Assembly (NCBI RefSeq): GCF_030384665.1
Contig: NC_083673.1
Location: forward strand, 3,295,501 to 3,359,500
Source: Lodderomyces elongisporus
Taxonomy: Eukaryota > Ascomycota > Pichiomycetes > Serinales > Debaryomycetaceae
Length of the DNA: 64,000 bases
Direction of reading: 5' to 3'
Position numbers and translations under genes: made by a program. The notes under the pieces are model-generated. The model was not told where the DNA came from, did no database searches, and was given only the letters and a program-made list of their open reading frames with translations. Positions 10,547-20,785 of the stretch are shown one piece after another (the stretch's first letter is position 1; each line of letters starts with the position of its first letter).

Positions 10547-10951
10547 TATGTTTGTGTATGTGTATAAGTATAACTGTGTGGGTAAATACAAAAATGTGTT
10601 TCAATCCAAAAAAAAAAGGGCTTGTTGTTCACGATCCCCTTGTATATCCTTTGGTCAATTGATTTTTTTCAATGTTGGATCGGATACTCGGTTTAGCTGT
10701 TTTGAAAGGTAGTGTATCTGAGCACAGAAAAAAAAAACCATTGGCTTAAATGAATTCTCTGCGCCAAAGCAAGTTTGTCGCATAGCTACCAAATTCAGTC
10801 TATCTATGTTTTGCAATCAAGGAAGAAAAGAATGTGATGAAAGTGAGAAACGTGAGAAAAGACAGGGGAGCTAACGAAGGAAGGAACAGAAGAATAAAAA
10901 GATTTAAAAAAGATTTAAAAAGATTTTAAAAAAGATTAGAAAGTTTTTTTC
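10547..10951. other. Divergent promoter region of ATP18 and EFM3
   Basis: 405 bases shared by ATP18 (minus) and EFM3 (plus). It is AT-rich, with repeated AAAAAAGATT units at 10897-10940 just before the EFM3 start. No coding signal. Confidence 0.5.
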
Positions 10952-11962
10952 ATGAATAGGCTCAAGGCACATATTAATCAGCGAGTGCCAGTGAAAGAAC
11001 TACCCATTATCAAGGAAATATTAAACTATGAATGCCAATTAGAAGTAGTAAAATTTGTTCGACTGCGCATCGAGATTAACCCATACTATTTCAAATGCTT
11101 TCTCAAGCTTTACATTAGTGAGATTGAACTGGTGCAAGAGGAGACCTCGGATGAACTATATGAGTTGTTTGTTGATCCACAAATTTTAAACTCCAAGGAA
11201 TTGGATGTTGATGTTCCTGAAATTATCTCATACAATGTTGGAGGTTTTTCCACTGGTGGTGATGGTGATGGTGATGGTGATTGTAAAAAAAAAAATCAAA
11301 CCATCCTAGTGGAAGAAACTCCGAAGTTAATCTCAGGCAATAACACTACAGGTCTTCGAACTTGGGAGGCCGCATTGTATTTGGCAAACTGTCTACAGGA
11401 TTCTGCAATTGTTAACTCACTCTTACCTTCTGGTTTGGATCAAAGTAAAACAATTTTGGAGCTTGGTTGCGGAACAGGTTTACTTGGTCTTTCTTTAGCC
11501 AAGTCTCAAAAAATATACAATTCTGGAACCAAAACACCATCAAAGATTATAATGACTGACGGATCAATGGCTGTATTTGAAAATAGTCATTCTATGCTAA
11601 ATTTAAATAGTATTGATTCCTCCTTGGTCCAATTTCGTCAGTTGATCTGGGGTGAGGATCTTGCCCTTGCTGAAAATGTAGATGTGGTTGTTGGTGCAGA
11701 CATTACCTATGATTCAAGGATCCTTGAACCTTTATGCAAAACAATTGATGATCTATTTCGCAATCATGGTCTACAAACTGCGCTCATTTCGGCCACAATT
11801 AGAAATGCCAAGACAATTGAAAGCTGGGAAAAAGAACTCAACATTTGGTTTGAGAAGAGATGGAACGTTCCAGTGGTGGAGAAACAGCCAGGTAATATCA
11901 AGTCTGCTTGTTACTTTAGCACTAATACTCCAGAGATACGTATTTACCGTATTACAAGGTAA
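10952..11962 (+). CDS. EFM3: eEF2 lysine methyltransferase Efm3-like (FAM86 family)
   Basis: 336 aa. Residues 166-345 form a seven-beta-strand SAM-dependent methyltransferase fold. Motif I is ILELGCGTGLLGL at 168-180, and the family post-motif is VDVVVGADITYDSRILEP at 243-260. The helical N-terminal region (1-85) before the methyltransferase fold, and the total length, fit Efm3 (S. cerevisiae YJR129C, 339 aa), which methylates a lysine of elongation factor 2 in the cytosol. A small Gly/Asp repeat (102-110) is an insertion encoded by GGTGAT units. The alternative is another class I protein-lysine methyltransferase such as Efm2. Confidence 0.75.
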   Translation: MNRLKAHINQRVPVKELPIIKEILNYECQLEVVKFVRLRIEINPYYFKCFLKLYISEIELVQEETSDELYELFVDPQILNSKELDVDVPEIISYNVGGFSTGGDGDGDGDCKKKNQTILVEETPKLISGNNTTGLRTWEAALYLANCLQDSAIVNSLLPSGLDQSKTILELGCGTGLLGLSLAKSQKIYNSGTKTPSKIIMTDGSMAVFENSHSMLNLNSIDSSLVQFRQLIWGEDLALAENVDVVVGADITYDSRILEPLCKTIDDLFRNHGLQTALISATIRNAKTIESWEKELNIWFEKRWNVPVVEKQPGNIKSACYFSTNTPEIRIYRITR

Positions 11963-12219
11963 GTAGTCCTTTCTTCATTTCCTCCTTTATTTTTTTGGAA
12001 TTTTGGGTTTTTAGGTTCGATGTTTTTATTTTTGATTTATTATTATTATTTTTTTTGTTTTCATCATCTATGTAATGTTTTAGTTGATTAATTTTCCGAC
12101 TTTCAGGTTTCTAAGAATTGACTTGGTTTTATCTTTTTTCGTTTTTTTTCTTTTTTTCTTTGGTTTTGATTTTTTTTTATTTTTTTGGGTACTTCTTATA
12201 TCCTTGTGTTTATCCTACG

Positions 12220-13260
12220 TTATGCCTTGACACCATATACACGAACTCTTTTTACACCCCCGTCTGGGATAATAGTGACCTTTACGTGTGAAAAAATACC
12301 ATCATTGTCGACTTTAAACTCGTGTTCTTTATCGGCGCTAGTTTTCAGGTCAGGAACAACGGTAGTCCATTGAGCGTCTTGAATTTCGGATTCATTGTCA
12401 ACCTTGGTTGCCTTGATGTTAACTTTTTGTGGGAAGTTACCACGGAAATGTGCAGTGTCAATAACAATATCTTGAATCTTAATTGGTGCACCCAATCTGA
12501 TAACCACCCAGTCCACGTGCCCCGGTTCTCTTGATCTTTTGGTTTCCCATCCATCACTCATGTCATGTCCCCTGCCTGGCAAGAGTAAATTATCTGCTGT
12601 ACCAAAATGCTGGTCGCTAACACTGATAGCTACACCACCATTTTGAACAGAGGCATAATCTAATTTTTTTGAAGCATCAGACGCGGATGTCACTGGGATG
12701 ACTTTTCCATATAAGCGGAATCTAGCAATTCCTCCATCTGGATACATCTTTAATCTAGCATGTGTATAGTTTTTTTCTGTCTCACCACCATCTCTGGCAA
12801 AGAAATGTCTTTGGCTTGGACCACACTCTGTCTTTGGAATCACGGTTTCCCAGTCCTCTTCCTTAATCTTCAGTATATCGTCATCGAAATCACTAGAGTT
12901 TCCATTATTCAAGATTTGCACGGCTTCTACTGAGATAGCTGGTGCATGGTTTCCATTGAAAAACGCAGTATCAACTTCGCATCCAACCAATTTAGCTGAA
13001 CTCACTCCAAATTTGAAAATGACCCAATCGGCGCCTTCCTCATTGTGTCTTCTCGTCTCCCACCCATCGTACCACGCACCGGCATAGGTGAAGCGAGTCG
13101 CGTCACGAATGGGTGCTTTTGGTTTGATCAAGTTCTCCGCAGCTGCAAACCATTCATCAGAAAATGAAACGATAGAGCCACCAAGTTTCTCCCCAATAAC
13201 ATCAGTGTATTGTGATACAATAGTCTTTTGAAATTCTTCTTGTGCAAGTATGTTAGCCAT
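12220..13260 (-). CDS. DAL2: Allantoicase
   Basis: 346 aa. The enzyme hydrolyses allantoate to ureidoglycolate and urea in purine (allantoin) catabolism. The two internal repeats typical of the family are visible: residues about 27-186 and 208-345. Each carries DGWETRR/DGWETKR (65-71, 236-242), a DWV(I/V) strand, a VDTAF/IDTAHF-GN motif and a closing (Y/I)PDGG followed by R(L/V)YG. The length agrees with yeast Dal2 (about 343 aa). It is convergent with EFM3 and divergent from BRE4. Nitrogen-catabolite control by GATA factors is expected for this gene, and GATA sites lie upstream. Confidence 0.95.
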   Translation of the reverse strand: MANILAQEEFQKTIVSQYTDVIGEKLGGSIVSFSDEWFAAAENLIKPKAPIRDATRFTYAGAWYDGWETRRHNEEGADWVIFKFGVSSAKLVGCEVDTAFFNGNHAPAISVEAVQILNNGNSSDFDDDILKIKEEDWETVIPKTECGPSQRHFFARDGGETEKNYTHARLKMYPDGGIARFRLYGKVIPVTSASDASKKLDYASVQNGGVAISVSDQHFGTADNLLLPGRGHDMSDGWETKRSREPGHVDWVVIRLGAPIKIQDIVIDTAHFRGNFPQKVNIKATKVDNESEIQDAQWTTVVPDLKTSADKEHEFKVDNDGIFSHVKVTIIPDGGVKRVRVYGVKA

Positions 13261-14477
13261 TTGTGTAGTAATTGAATTGAAGTTGCGACAGAGAAAGGAG
13301 AGAAAGAAAGAAGAAAAAGAAGAGAAAAGAGGAAAAAGAAGAAAAAGAAGAAAAAGAAGAAGAAGAAGGAGTAAAAGTGAAAAGATAGGAAAAAGGGTAT
13401 TAGTGGAAGTAAATAAATTTAATGTATGAATTTAAATTGTATATTCTCAACAAAAAGTTTGGAGTCCTGTTTATCTGATTTCGGATATGACCGAACTGTG
13501 GAATCTGTTAACGGAATTGAAAATTGAGAAATGAAGAAGAAAAAATAAAAAAAATAAAATAAAAAATAAAAAAACAATAAAAAACAATAAAAGAATCAGT
13601 TGGTAGTTACTGGTTATTGTGGTGATTGTGTTTGCGGTGCGCATCTTTTTAAATTATTATTTATTTATTCTTTAAAAAAAGAAAAATTAAACAGAGTAGT
13701 ACAATAAAGATTGTTTGATGTCACTAGATGGGTGTTTGGCAAAGTGGGTAAATTGAAATAAATGAAATAGAATAAAAAGGGCTATTGACGATTTGTGGGA
13801 ACGACACTAGGCTTAACTTTAAACTTATTTTTCAGTTAGTATAAACTTTTTGCTATTGAAAACCAAGTTAAACACTATTCAGAATATTGTTAGAGATGGT
13901 AATTGGTAGTTTACTTACGACAAGTCCAAGTGATGTTTTAGCCATAGCCTTGTTTTTTTTTTTTTTACCTATGTTTTTGCTTAAAAAGATTATTTCCGGA
14001 ATTTCCAGTCATAAAGCCGCTTTTTTTTTTCTCTCACGCAAATACTCCTTCCTGAATAGGATCTTCATTTACCCGTCAGCACACAGGACACAGCACTAAA
14101 TACAAAATTTTATATGGTCCTTGTAGTTTACTAAAATCAAAAAGGAAGAGAAAGGGGAATAGTAAGGACAAAAAGAAAGAATAAAGAAGCCGGGAAACAA
14201 ATCACGACAATAGTAACAAAAACAGAAAAAAAATAAGGACCGATAACGAAAACAGAGAGAGCGGATTGAAAAACAAAGTAGAGAAATTAATCATAACAAC
14301 AACAACAACAACAACAAAGACCAAAAACTCGCTTGGTCTACCTAACACTGACCCTATTCTTGGATCACACCCTTGATTACAACGGGAATAGATCTGTAAA
14401 ATATCGGGTAATCTCAAGTATTCTTCAACAGTTTCACAATTGTCATTAGAAATAAAATTTCTGAAACCAAAAACCAA
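13261..14477. other. Divergent spacer between DAL2 and BRE4
   Basis: 1.2 kb with purine-rich AGAAGA runs next to DAL2 and A/T runs. On the minus strand a short ATG frame (13945) ends in GTAAGT and is followed by TACTAAC near 13835-13841. This is treated as a finding and not called as a gene. Confidence 0.5.
13385..13487. promoter_or_regulatory. Candidate GATA-factor sites upstream of DAL2
   Basis: GATA cores occur at 13385-13388, 13471-13476 (TTATCT) and 13484-13487, within about 230 bases of the DAL2 start. DAL genes are known to be activated by Gln3/Gat1-type GATA factors. Such short sites are common by chance in AT-rich DNA. Confidence 0.3.
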
Positions 14478-17400
14478 ATGCCGGATCGCAGTGATGGGGA
14501 CAATATATCCTTAACATCAATATCCTCTTCTGCAGCATCAAATATATCACCCGGCAATACAACAGACCCACTGCCATTATCAGCGCCACCTCTAGCTCCA
14601 TTACCCTTTGCAGAAAATGTTCAATTGGACCCCGTGGAGAATGACACTTTGGCCAATGAATATTATCCACTGGGTGATAAAAGAAATTTTGCTACAACAG
14701 TTATTGAAGAGGAACCACTGAGAAACAAGTCAGTATGGAGGAAAGCTCTTGATATAGTGTACCCTAACTACATCTTGAACCATTTAGATTATAATTCATT
14801 CAAAACTATTTTCCGAAGCTGGTGTTATTTATGGTCAGCTGCGATATTGACCATCGTGCCCATGACCAGCCACTGGCTTGGAAGTGCCGCATACTTGATG
14901 CTCATTGTAGCAATGATTACAATCTCGGGTGGTACTTCCATTATCATGAATGTTTTAACTGCGTTGGCATGGTTAATTGGAATGATGATTGCCTTTGTTC
15001 ACCACGTGGTTCGATCCAAGATTATCAACGATATGCATGGTGGTATAACCGAGCAGCAACTAGTACAACAACTTGTTGAAGAAGGTTCATGTCAATTGGG
15101 CGATCAACTCCAAGACTGTGTCACTGAACAAATTTTTTCAGGACGTTATATCACAACGAAAACAGTTGCAATAACAATCCTTTCTATTATAACATGTACG
15201 ATGATTGTGGGAAATATGCGACAGAGACTACACCCATTATGGTCTTTAGTCTATATTGGCGGTCAAATCGCCAATGTCATTTTCTCATGTTATGGCCATT
15301 TCTCTCCCTTATACCAGCCCTTGAGTGTAGGCTTCCAAGTCATGAGACCTACAGGAATCTCATTGGTATTGAAAGTGCTATCAGCTTTTGTCGTTTTTCC
15401 AACAACTTCTAATCGAAATTATCTACAAGGTTCATTAGGAATATTGTCTGCAGTAAAAGAAATTAATGTGAAAAATACAAGATTGTTCAATACAATGCGG
15501 CCCTCTGCACCTAATTTCGCCAATTACAAGCAAATCAAAAAGGATATCACTGGAGTAAGATCCAAGATGGCGCCTTTGGAGATTGTGGCTTCTACAATCT
15601 GGCTAGAATACTCGTACGGTAGATTTGACGTTGGTGATATTGGTCAATTTCGATCCACGTGTAAGAATTTAATCACTGCTACTGCAAGTTATGCACACTT
15701 CTATCAATTATTACAAGAAAGAACATATTTTGCCAAAGACGATTTTGGTATAACAAGACGTAAATCCAACGCATCCTCTTTGGCACATGGACATGCTAAA
15801 TTGTTTAGCGCAATCCAGGATTCTTATAGAAAAGTCGGTGAATACGAGACTAGAAAGAGGGTTCGTGTGTTGAGAAATAGGATCATGTACCACGGAAGGG
15901 GTCATAGAATATCGGTGCTGGATATTGATCTTATTGCAAAATTTCTCAATCAGCATTTTGGCGTACTTTTGGATGTTGCCAATACCGGAATTCAAGACAT
16001 TATTGAATGGTTAAGGGCAGCTAACGAGTTTCGTATTTACTCCTGGATTCCCGGAAGATGGCAGAAACATTGTGAAAAGCAAAAAGAAATGGCAGCAAGG
16101 GTGAAGAACTCCAAAAAAGAAATCGAACAGGCATTGTTGAAGTTTGATGATCCGGAAGTCTTGAAAAACATGATGTTTGATAATGCGAAATCGGAGGAGA
16201 CTGTTTTATTTTTGGTGAGTCAGGGTGTTTTGTTTCTTCAAATTGCTAGGTACCAATTGGACAAGATTGTTGCAATGTTGGATATGTTTATTGATATAGA
16301 TGAGAGAAGACCAACACCAAAGTTTATCACTTTTTTCACCAAATCGAGGTATTCCAAGCCAAGACACTTGTCGAGCGATTTGAAGGAAACAATGCCGGAG
16401 TATCTTCAAAGCAATATTCGTGCTCGGAATGCTGATAATCTTCCACCATCTAATTTTGCTCAAGCAATTGGTTATTATTTAGTAAAGATATTTTATTTCC
16501 TCCTATCTGAAGAACTATGGTTTTGGATCCGAGCTGGTGGGTTGATTTGCATTGGTGCTATTCCATATTTTGTGAGGACAACAGCTTATTGGTATTACAG
16601 CAACAGATTTGTCTGGCTAGTGGTGATGATTGCCGTGTCTATTAGTGAGAGTACGGGACAAACGGTTTATGTATTTGTTGCAAAGCTATTCTATACATTC
16701 TGTGGGTGTTTGTTGGGAATGGTTGGATGGTATATATCGTGCGGCAATGGATCTGGAAACTATTATGGGTATGGAGCAGTCACGGCGGTTCTATTTGTCT
16801 ACCTTGCATTTTATCGACACTTTTCCGTCCATCAAACAATATTGCCGCAAATATTGTTTGGGGTTACTGCAGTATTGGTATTGGGTACATCGTGGGTGGA
16901 TGCAAATTACAACCATTCTGCCAATGTAGGCTGGGGATTCCGTCCTGCGTGGTTGCGTTTTGTGTCTGTTATTATTGGTTTGTGCATTGGATCGCTTACG
17001 GCAGTCGTTCCTCGTCCCAAATCATCAAAACTCATTGTTCGTAAAATTTTGGCGAGCTCGTTGTTTGAAATTGGTAATATCCATTGCGACATCTCCAAGT
17101 TTGCCCTCCAGAGATTGGACAACCCTGATTTCCGGATTCAGGAGCGTCACGATGTTCTAGTTGCACGCTTTAGGTACTTGTTGATGCACGTTGCAGGATT
17201 GGCGAAACTTCTTATGCCATTGAAGTTTGAAATACCAATTGCGGGATACTGGCCGGAGAGTAAATACATGCGTTTACAAATGCTTATTATGGATACCGTC
17301 CAGCTTTATTTCATGCTTTTAGTTGCACTTAATAGCTTGCAGGACCCCAAAATGTGGATTCCCATTATTATTAAGCGTGTTGGTATGTGTTATTCTGAAC

Positions 17401-17846
17401 TCGATGCAGAAATATTTGCTACTATTCATATGGCATCCGATGCATTAAAGACCAAAGACCCACTTCCCAAAATCACCGAAGCAACGATTGCTATTCGACA
17501 TATGGAATTATTACGTCAACAATGGGGAATCAACAAAATTTCACTAAGTGAACGATTTTATAGTGAAAAGAGCGAAAATGATCAAGCCTCACTATTGGAT
17601 AACTTGGACTATAAGAAATTCTTTAGTCGAGACGGACAACTCAACATTTTGTCACTATTAATTGCTCATATGATTTATAACCGATTAGATGAAATTATGA
17701 TGGTAGTAAAAGGTTTAGTAGGTGAAGTGTACGACTTGGATGAGAATATACTAATAGACTCGGATTCGGAGGATATAAGTGAGATGAGCGAATTAGATCC
17801 AGGAGAAGACGAGGCGTTTTTCAAGAGACATGTTACAGTAGCATAG
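14478..17846 (+). CDS. BRE4: Bre4-like multispanning membrane protein (FUSC/ArAE-type)
   Basis: 1122 aa, almost the length of S. cerevisiae Bre4 (about 1125 aa). A Ser/Pro-rich cytosolic N-terminus (1-85) is followed by clustered spans (about 115-195 and 225-320), a long soluble region (330-660) and a second span cluster (about 675-860). The final 250 residues are soluble, with an acidic C-terminus. The repeated span cluster plus soluble region is the layout of the fusaric-acid-resistance/aromatic acid exporter-like superfamily. Bre4 is linked to brefeldin A sensitivity and endomembrane function; the transported substrate is unknown. It heads a run of four plus-strand genes. Confidence 0.7.
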   Translation: MPDRSDGDNISLTSISSSAASNISPGNTTDPLPLSAPPLAPLPFAENVQLDPVENDTLANEYYPLGDKRNFATTVIEEEPLRNKSVWRKALDIVYPNYILNHLDYNSFKTIFRSWCYLWSAAILTIVPMTSHWLGSAAYLMLIVAMITISGGTSIIMNVLTALAWLIGMMIAFVHHVVRSKIINDMHGGITEQQLVQQLVEEGSCQLGDQLQDCVTEQIFSGRYITTKTVAITILSIITCTMIVGNMRQRLHPLWSLVYIGGQIANVIFSCYGHFSPLYQPLSVGFQVMRPTGISLVLKVLSAFVVFPTTSNRNYLQGSLGILSAVKEINVKNTRLFNTMRPSAPNFANYKQIKKDITGVRSKMAPLEIVASTIWLEYSYGRFDVGDIGQFRSTCKNLITATASYAHFYQLLQERTYFAKDDFGITRRKSNASSLAHGHAKLFSAIQDSYRKVGEYETRKRVRVLRNRIMYHGRGHRISVLDIDLIAKFLNQHFGVLLDVANTGIQDIIEWLRAANEFRIYSWIPGRWQKHCEKQKEMAARVKNSKKEIEQALLKFDDPEVLKNMMFDNAKSEETVLFLVSQGVLFLQIARYQLDKIVAMLDMFIDIDERRPTPKFITFFTKSRYSKPRHLSSDLKETMPEYLQSNIRARNADNLPPSNFAQAIGYYLVKIFYFLLSEELWFWIRAGGLICIGAIPYFVRTTAYWYYSNRFVWLVVMIAVSISESTGQTVYVFVAKLFYTFCGCLLGMVGWYISCGNGSGNYYGYGAVTAVLFVYLAFYRHFSVHQTILPQILFGVTAVLVLGTSWVDANYNHSANVGWGFRPAWLRFVSVIIGLCIGSLTAVVPRPKSSKLIVRKILASSLFEIGNIHCDISKFALQRLDNPDFRIQERHDVLVARFRYLLMHVAGLAKLLMPLKFEIPIAGYWPESKYMRLQMLIMDTVQLYFMLLVALNSLQDPKMWIPIIIKRVGMCYSELDAEIFATIHMASDALKTKDPLPKITEATIAIRHMELLRQQWGINKISLSERFYSEKSENDQASLLDNLDYKKFFSRDGQLNILSLLIAHMIYNRLDEIMMVVKGLVGEVYDLDENILIDSDSEDISEMSELDPGEDEAFFKRHVTVA

Positions 17847-19225
17847 TAAATAACTTAATACATTGTGTTTAATAAAAAAGAAAAAAATAAAAAAGAAACG
17901 TGATAGAAATAAAGAGGAAGAATGAAAAAAAAAATCGAAAAATAAAAAATGCAACCAAATAGTATCCGTTTTTTAATTAATTAATTAGTAAAATATTGTG
18001 CCTTTCCACTTTTTTTAGAAAACAGGGCCGGAATAAAGAAAGAAAAAAAGGGACGGGGGAAAGTTCCACAGTTGAACAGTGAAGATAAAAAATATTGACT
18101 AAAGAGTAGAGACTATGAGTATTCTGTTTTATTCATTCTGTTGCATGAATTCTAAAAATTGTCAAATTTTTCCATAAACTTTAGACCAATTAAATTAAAT
18201 ATTTCCAAAACCATCATACAAACTAGCTGCGGAAATTAAGAGTTCTTTTCAACACTATGATTTAGAGCTGTTAAAATAAAAATAAAAATAAAAAAGAAAA
18301 TGGCCAAATATGTTTCGAAATAGTTATGGAGCTTATAAATGTGTCTATTTTTATATTTGGTCTTGTGTCATTATAGTATTGGTTTTTTATTTACATATAT
18401 ATATATTTTTGTTTTTTGATGGTTAGGTCTCTTTTTCCATTCACGCGCAGTGGATGAAGATATTGCCAAGATTATTTTCCCGTTACTTCGTATATTCACG
18501 ACCATTACTGGGGAGAGCGAAAACATGAACTGTGTGATTCACCCTTCTTCGCCATAGATTTATAAGTATAGCATCAGGTTATTAAATATTAGGTAAGTCA
18601 ATTATTGTAACGAAAAAGACCCTAGATAGAAGGAAAAGAAAATGAACGCAGAGTATAGAAGTTCAACTATGAATCATTGATTTGCACAATCGACATGAAT
18701 AGAGAATTTTAAAAAAGGGCACACTGCCCAGAGAGAGAAACAATGGCTAAAAATACATCTACCCTCGGCGATATTGCACCAAAAAAAAAGTATTTTTAGC
18801 ATCTGGAACACTTTTCAAAATGAATATATATATATATAGATAGATATATATATATATAGATAGATATGTAGAACAAGATAAAAATAGGCAATGGAATATA
18901 TAGAAGGAGAACTCGAAAGGGAGAGCCTATTAGCAATATCAATGTCGGTTATATAGATTTCTCAATTTGAAGCCTTTTCTATTTATACTTTTCTACCATG
19001 CCCATCTATATCGGTGCTTAATGGCGCAGTTTAGCAGCTCTTTCTATATGATAACTGTTTGCTTCATTTGAATCAAGGTTTAGTGATGACAATATGTTAA
19101 ATAGAGACTGTTGTATAGAGATTGTTGTATATAAAAGTACGATGAAAGCATCGCTAGCTTCATTATCGTCTTCAGCAATAATCAAATACTTTACTAAAGC
19201 ATCGACGGATCTTATACCTGTTAGT
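17847..19225. other. Spacer between BRE4 and the EEP phosphohydrolase gene
   Basis: 1.4 kb with poly-A-rich stretches and a duplicated TATATA/GATAGA repeat at 18824-18866. The open frames here are short and I could not support a gene. The 5' part of the longest frame leading into the next gene (19094-19225) is probably leader. Confidence 0.5.
18824..18866. repeat. Duplicated TATATATA-GATAGATA repeat
   Basis: A (TA)n run followed by GATAGA is present twice back to back with a period of about 20 bases. Confidence 0.8.
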
Positions 19226-20266
19226 ATGAATCTCCCACTTCTCAGTTTCTTAATTTTCGTTAATTTCTCTTTTGGTTTATCAACAAAACATTTAATTCCG
19301 GTCAATGAGTTGGAGGCCAGAACAGATCCGTTTCAGATGAAGATTTATACGCATAATGTTCGGTATGCTGCTCCTGGTCACAAGCGTCGGCCGCATGAAC
19401 TTTCCTGGCTGAAGAGACGATATGGTGTAATAGCATCCATCAAAAGGCACGTTCGAGACACAGCACTGTTAGTTGGCTTGCAAGAATGTAAACACGAACA
19501 AGTTATTGATATTTTGAACGGCTTGAACGGCTTGAACGGCTTGCACGACTTGAGTAACGACCACGATTCCCATACGAATGAGATGCAGCAGGGAAATTGG
19601 AGTTATTACGGTATTGGGAGGGACAATGGTCATACAAAAGGCGAATATGCACCGATATTCTATGATAAAGACGAATGGGAATTGCTTAATGCCACTACAA
19701 GATGGTTAAGTCACACTCCACTCAAACCGTCAAAATTTCCCTCGGCAGGTTCAAAAAGAATTGTCACCTTGACAACATTTAAGCATAAAAACGGAGGCCA
19801 AATCGTCAACTATGTCAATACTCATTTAGATGACAGGTCCGAAAAGGCAAGAGTATTTGGGATGAAGCTTATTATGCAATACGTTAAGCAAATACCCAAC
19901 ACTCACCCAACTATTTTAAGCGGCGATTTTAATAGCAAGAGCAATAACCAAGTGTATAAATTGCTTGCTGCAGAAAAACTGGTGGATACTTTCTCTGAAA
20001 AACTTGGAAAAAGTAATAATGACCCAATGACTTTGCTGTTAGAGTTATCCAAGACACCAAAGTCACCCAAGTCACCCACATTACCAACATTGCCAACATT
20101 TTCAGGTTTTGGCAATGCAACTGGATATACCATAGATTATATCTGGAACATGAGTCCTGAATCAGGCATAAAGATTCTAGGACATGAGGTTGATGACAAT
20201 TTATTTGATCAAGGATTTAGGTTCAGCGACCATCGACCTGTAATAGCCAGCTTCTCTATAGTCTAA
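19226..20266 (+). CDS. Secreted endonuclease/exonuclease/phosphatase-fold protein
   Basis: 346 aa if translation starts at the ATG at 19226. That start gives a clean signal peptide (MNLPLLSFLIFVNFSFGLS), whereas the longer frame from 19094 would bury it. The EEP catalytic motifs appear in order: N44, QE at 86-87 (metal-binding Glu), NTHLDD at 198-203, SGDFNSKS at 232-239 (catalytic Asp/Asn), IDYIW at 303-307 and SDHRPV at 334-339 (catalytic His). This family includes DNase I, inositol phosphatases and sphingomyelinases; the substrate cannot be named here. Two in-frame tandem repeats are insertions: NGL units at about 98-106, and Lys-Ser-Pro/Leu-Pro-Thr units at about 278-291. Confidence 0.8.
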   Translation: MNLPLLSFLIFVNFSFGLSTKHLIPVNELEARTDPFQMKIYTHNVRYAAPGHKRRPHELSWLKRRYGVIASIKRHVRDTALLVGLQECKHEQVIDILNGLNGLNGLHDLSNDHDSHTNEMQQGNWSYYGIGRDNGHTKGEYAPIFYDKDEWELLNATTRWLSHTPLKPSKFPSAGSKRIVTLTTFKHKNGGQIVNYVNTHLDDRSEKARVFGMKLIMQYVKQIPNTHPTILSGDFNSKSNNQVYKLLAAEKLVDTFSEKLGKSNNDPMTLLLELSKTPKSPKSPTLPTLPTFSGFGNATGYTIDYIWNMSPESGIKILGHEVDDNLFDQGFRFSDHRPVIASFSIV

Positions 20267-20785
20267 AACGTTCAGCTATATATATATTATAGATCAATGA
20301 ATAACAAAAGTTGAAAAGTCTTTAAAAATCAAGAACGCTGCAAATGTCAAGTCAATTTTTACTAATTGTATGTCCGCTTTTGTATATTATTCTGCTTCTC
20401 AGAATTGCAGCCGCATTTATTGAGGTTCCAGTAACCATACAATGTTGAGTGGAGCAAAAGAATATACAAAATAGAAAAGAAAAAAAAAAATTAAAAAAAA
20501 AAATGCCAAAATTGGTAGAGAGGGTGTGAGAGAGTGAGAGAGTGAGAGAGTGTGTGTGATGGCGATTGAGTAATTGAAAGTTTGATTTTGTATGCTTGTG
20601 CGTGTGCGTGTGTGTATGTTAGTGTGAGCGAGCGAGCGAGCGAGCGAGTGCAAATATGGGAGGGCGCAATGGCGCAAAGCCAAGGTCGAAAAATCCTGAC
20701 AAGAGGTTGGCACTTACTTTATATTCACTTCTACTACTTGAAATCTAAACTATTTGTAGTAACTTCAAATACAGACCCACAACAA
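20267..20785. other. YTA12 upstream spacer with GT and GAGC repeats
   Basis: About 520 bases with AGAGTG, GTGTGC and GAGC (20626-20648) microsatellites. The YTA12 frame is open upstream into these repeats but has no convincing ATG there, so I place the start at 20786. Confidence 0.5.
20626..20648. repeat. (GAGC)n microsatellite
   Basis: About five tandem GAGC units just upstream of YTA12. Confidence 0.85.

Noticed and set aside
18420..18557. Plus-strand open stretch ending at 18557 with protein-like sequence
   Set aside because: Only about 46 codons long, no start or splice donor (no GTATGT upstream in the spacer); consistent with chance.
19094..19225. Longer N-terminus for the EEP phosphohydrolase
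   Set aside because: It would place the signal peptide 44 residues inside the protein; the ATG at 19226 is the better start.
20582..20785. N-terminal extension of YTA12 upstream of 20786
   Set aside because: The extension is encoded by GTGC/GAGC microsatellites and opens at a TTG. The ATG at 20786 is followed by a good presequence.
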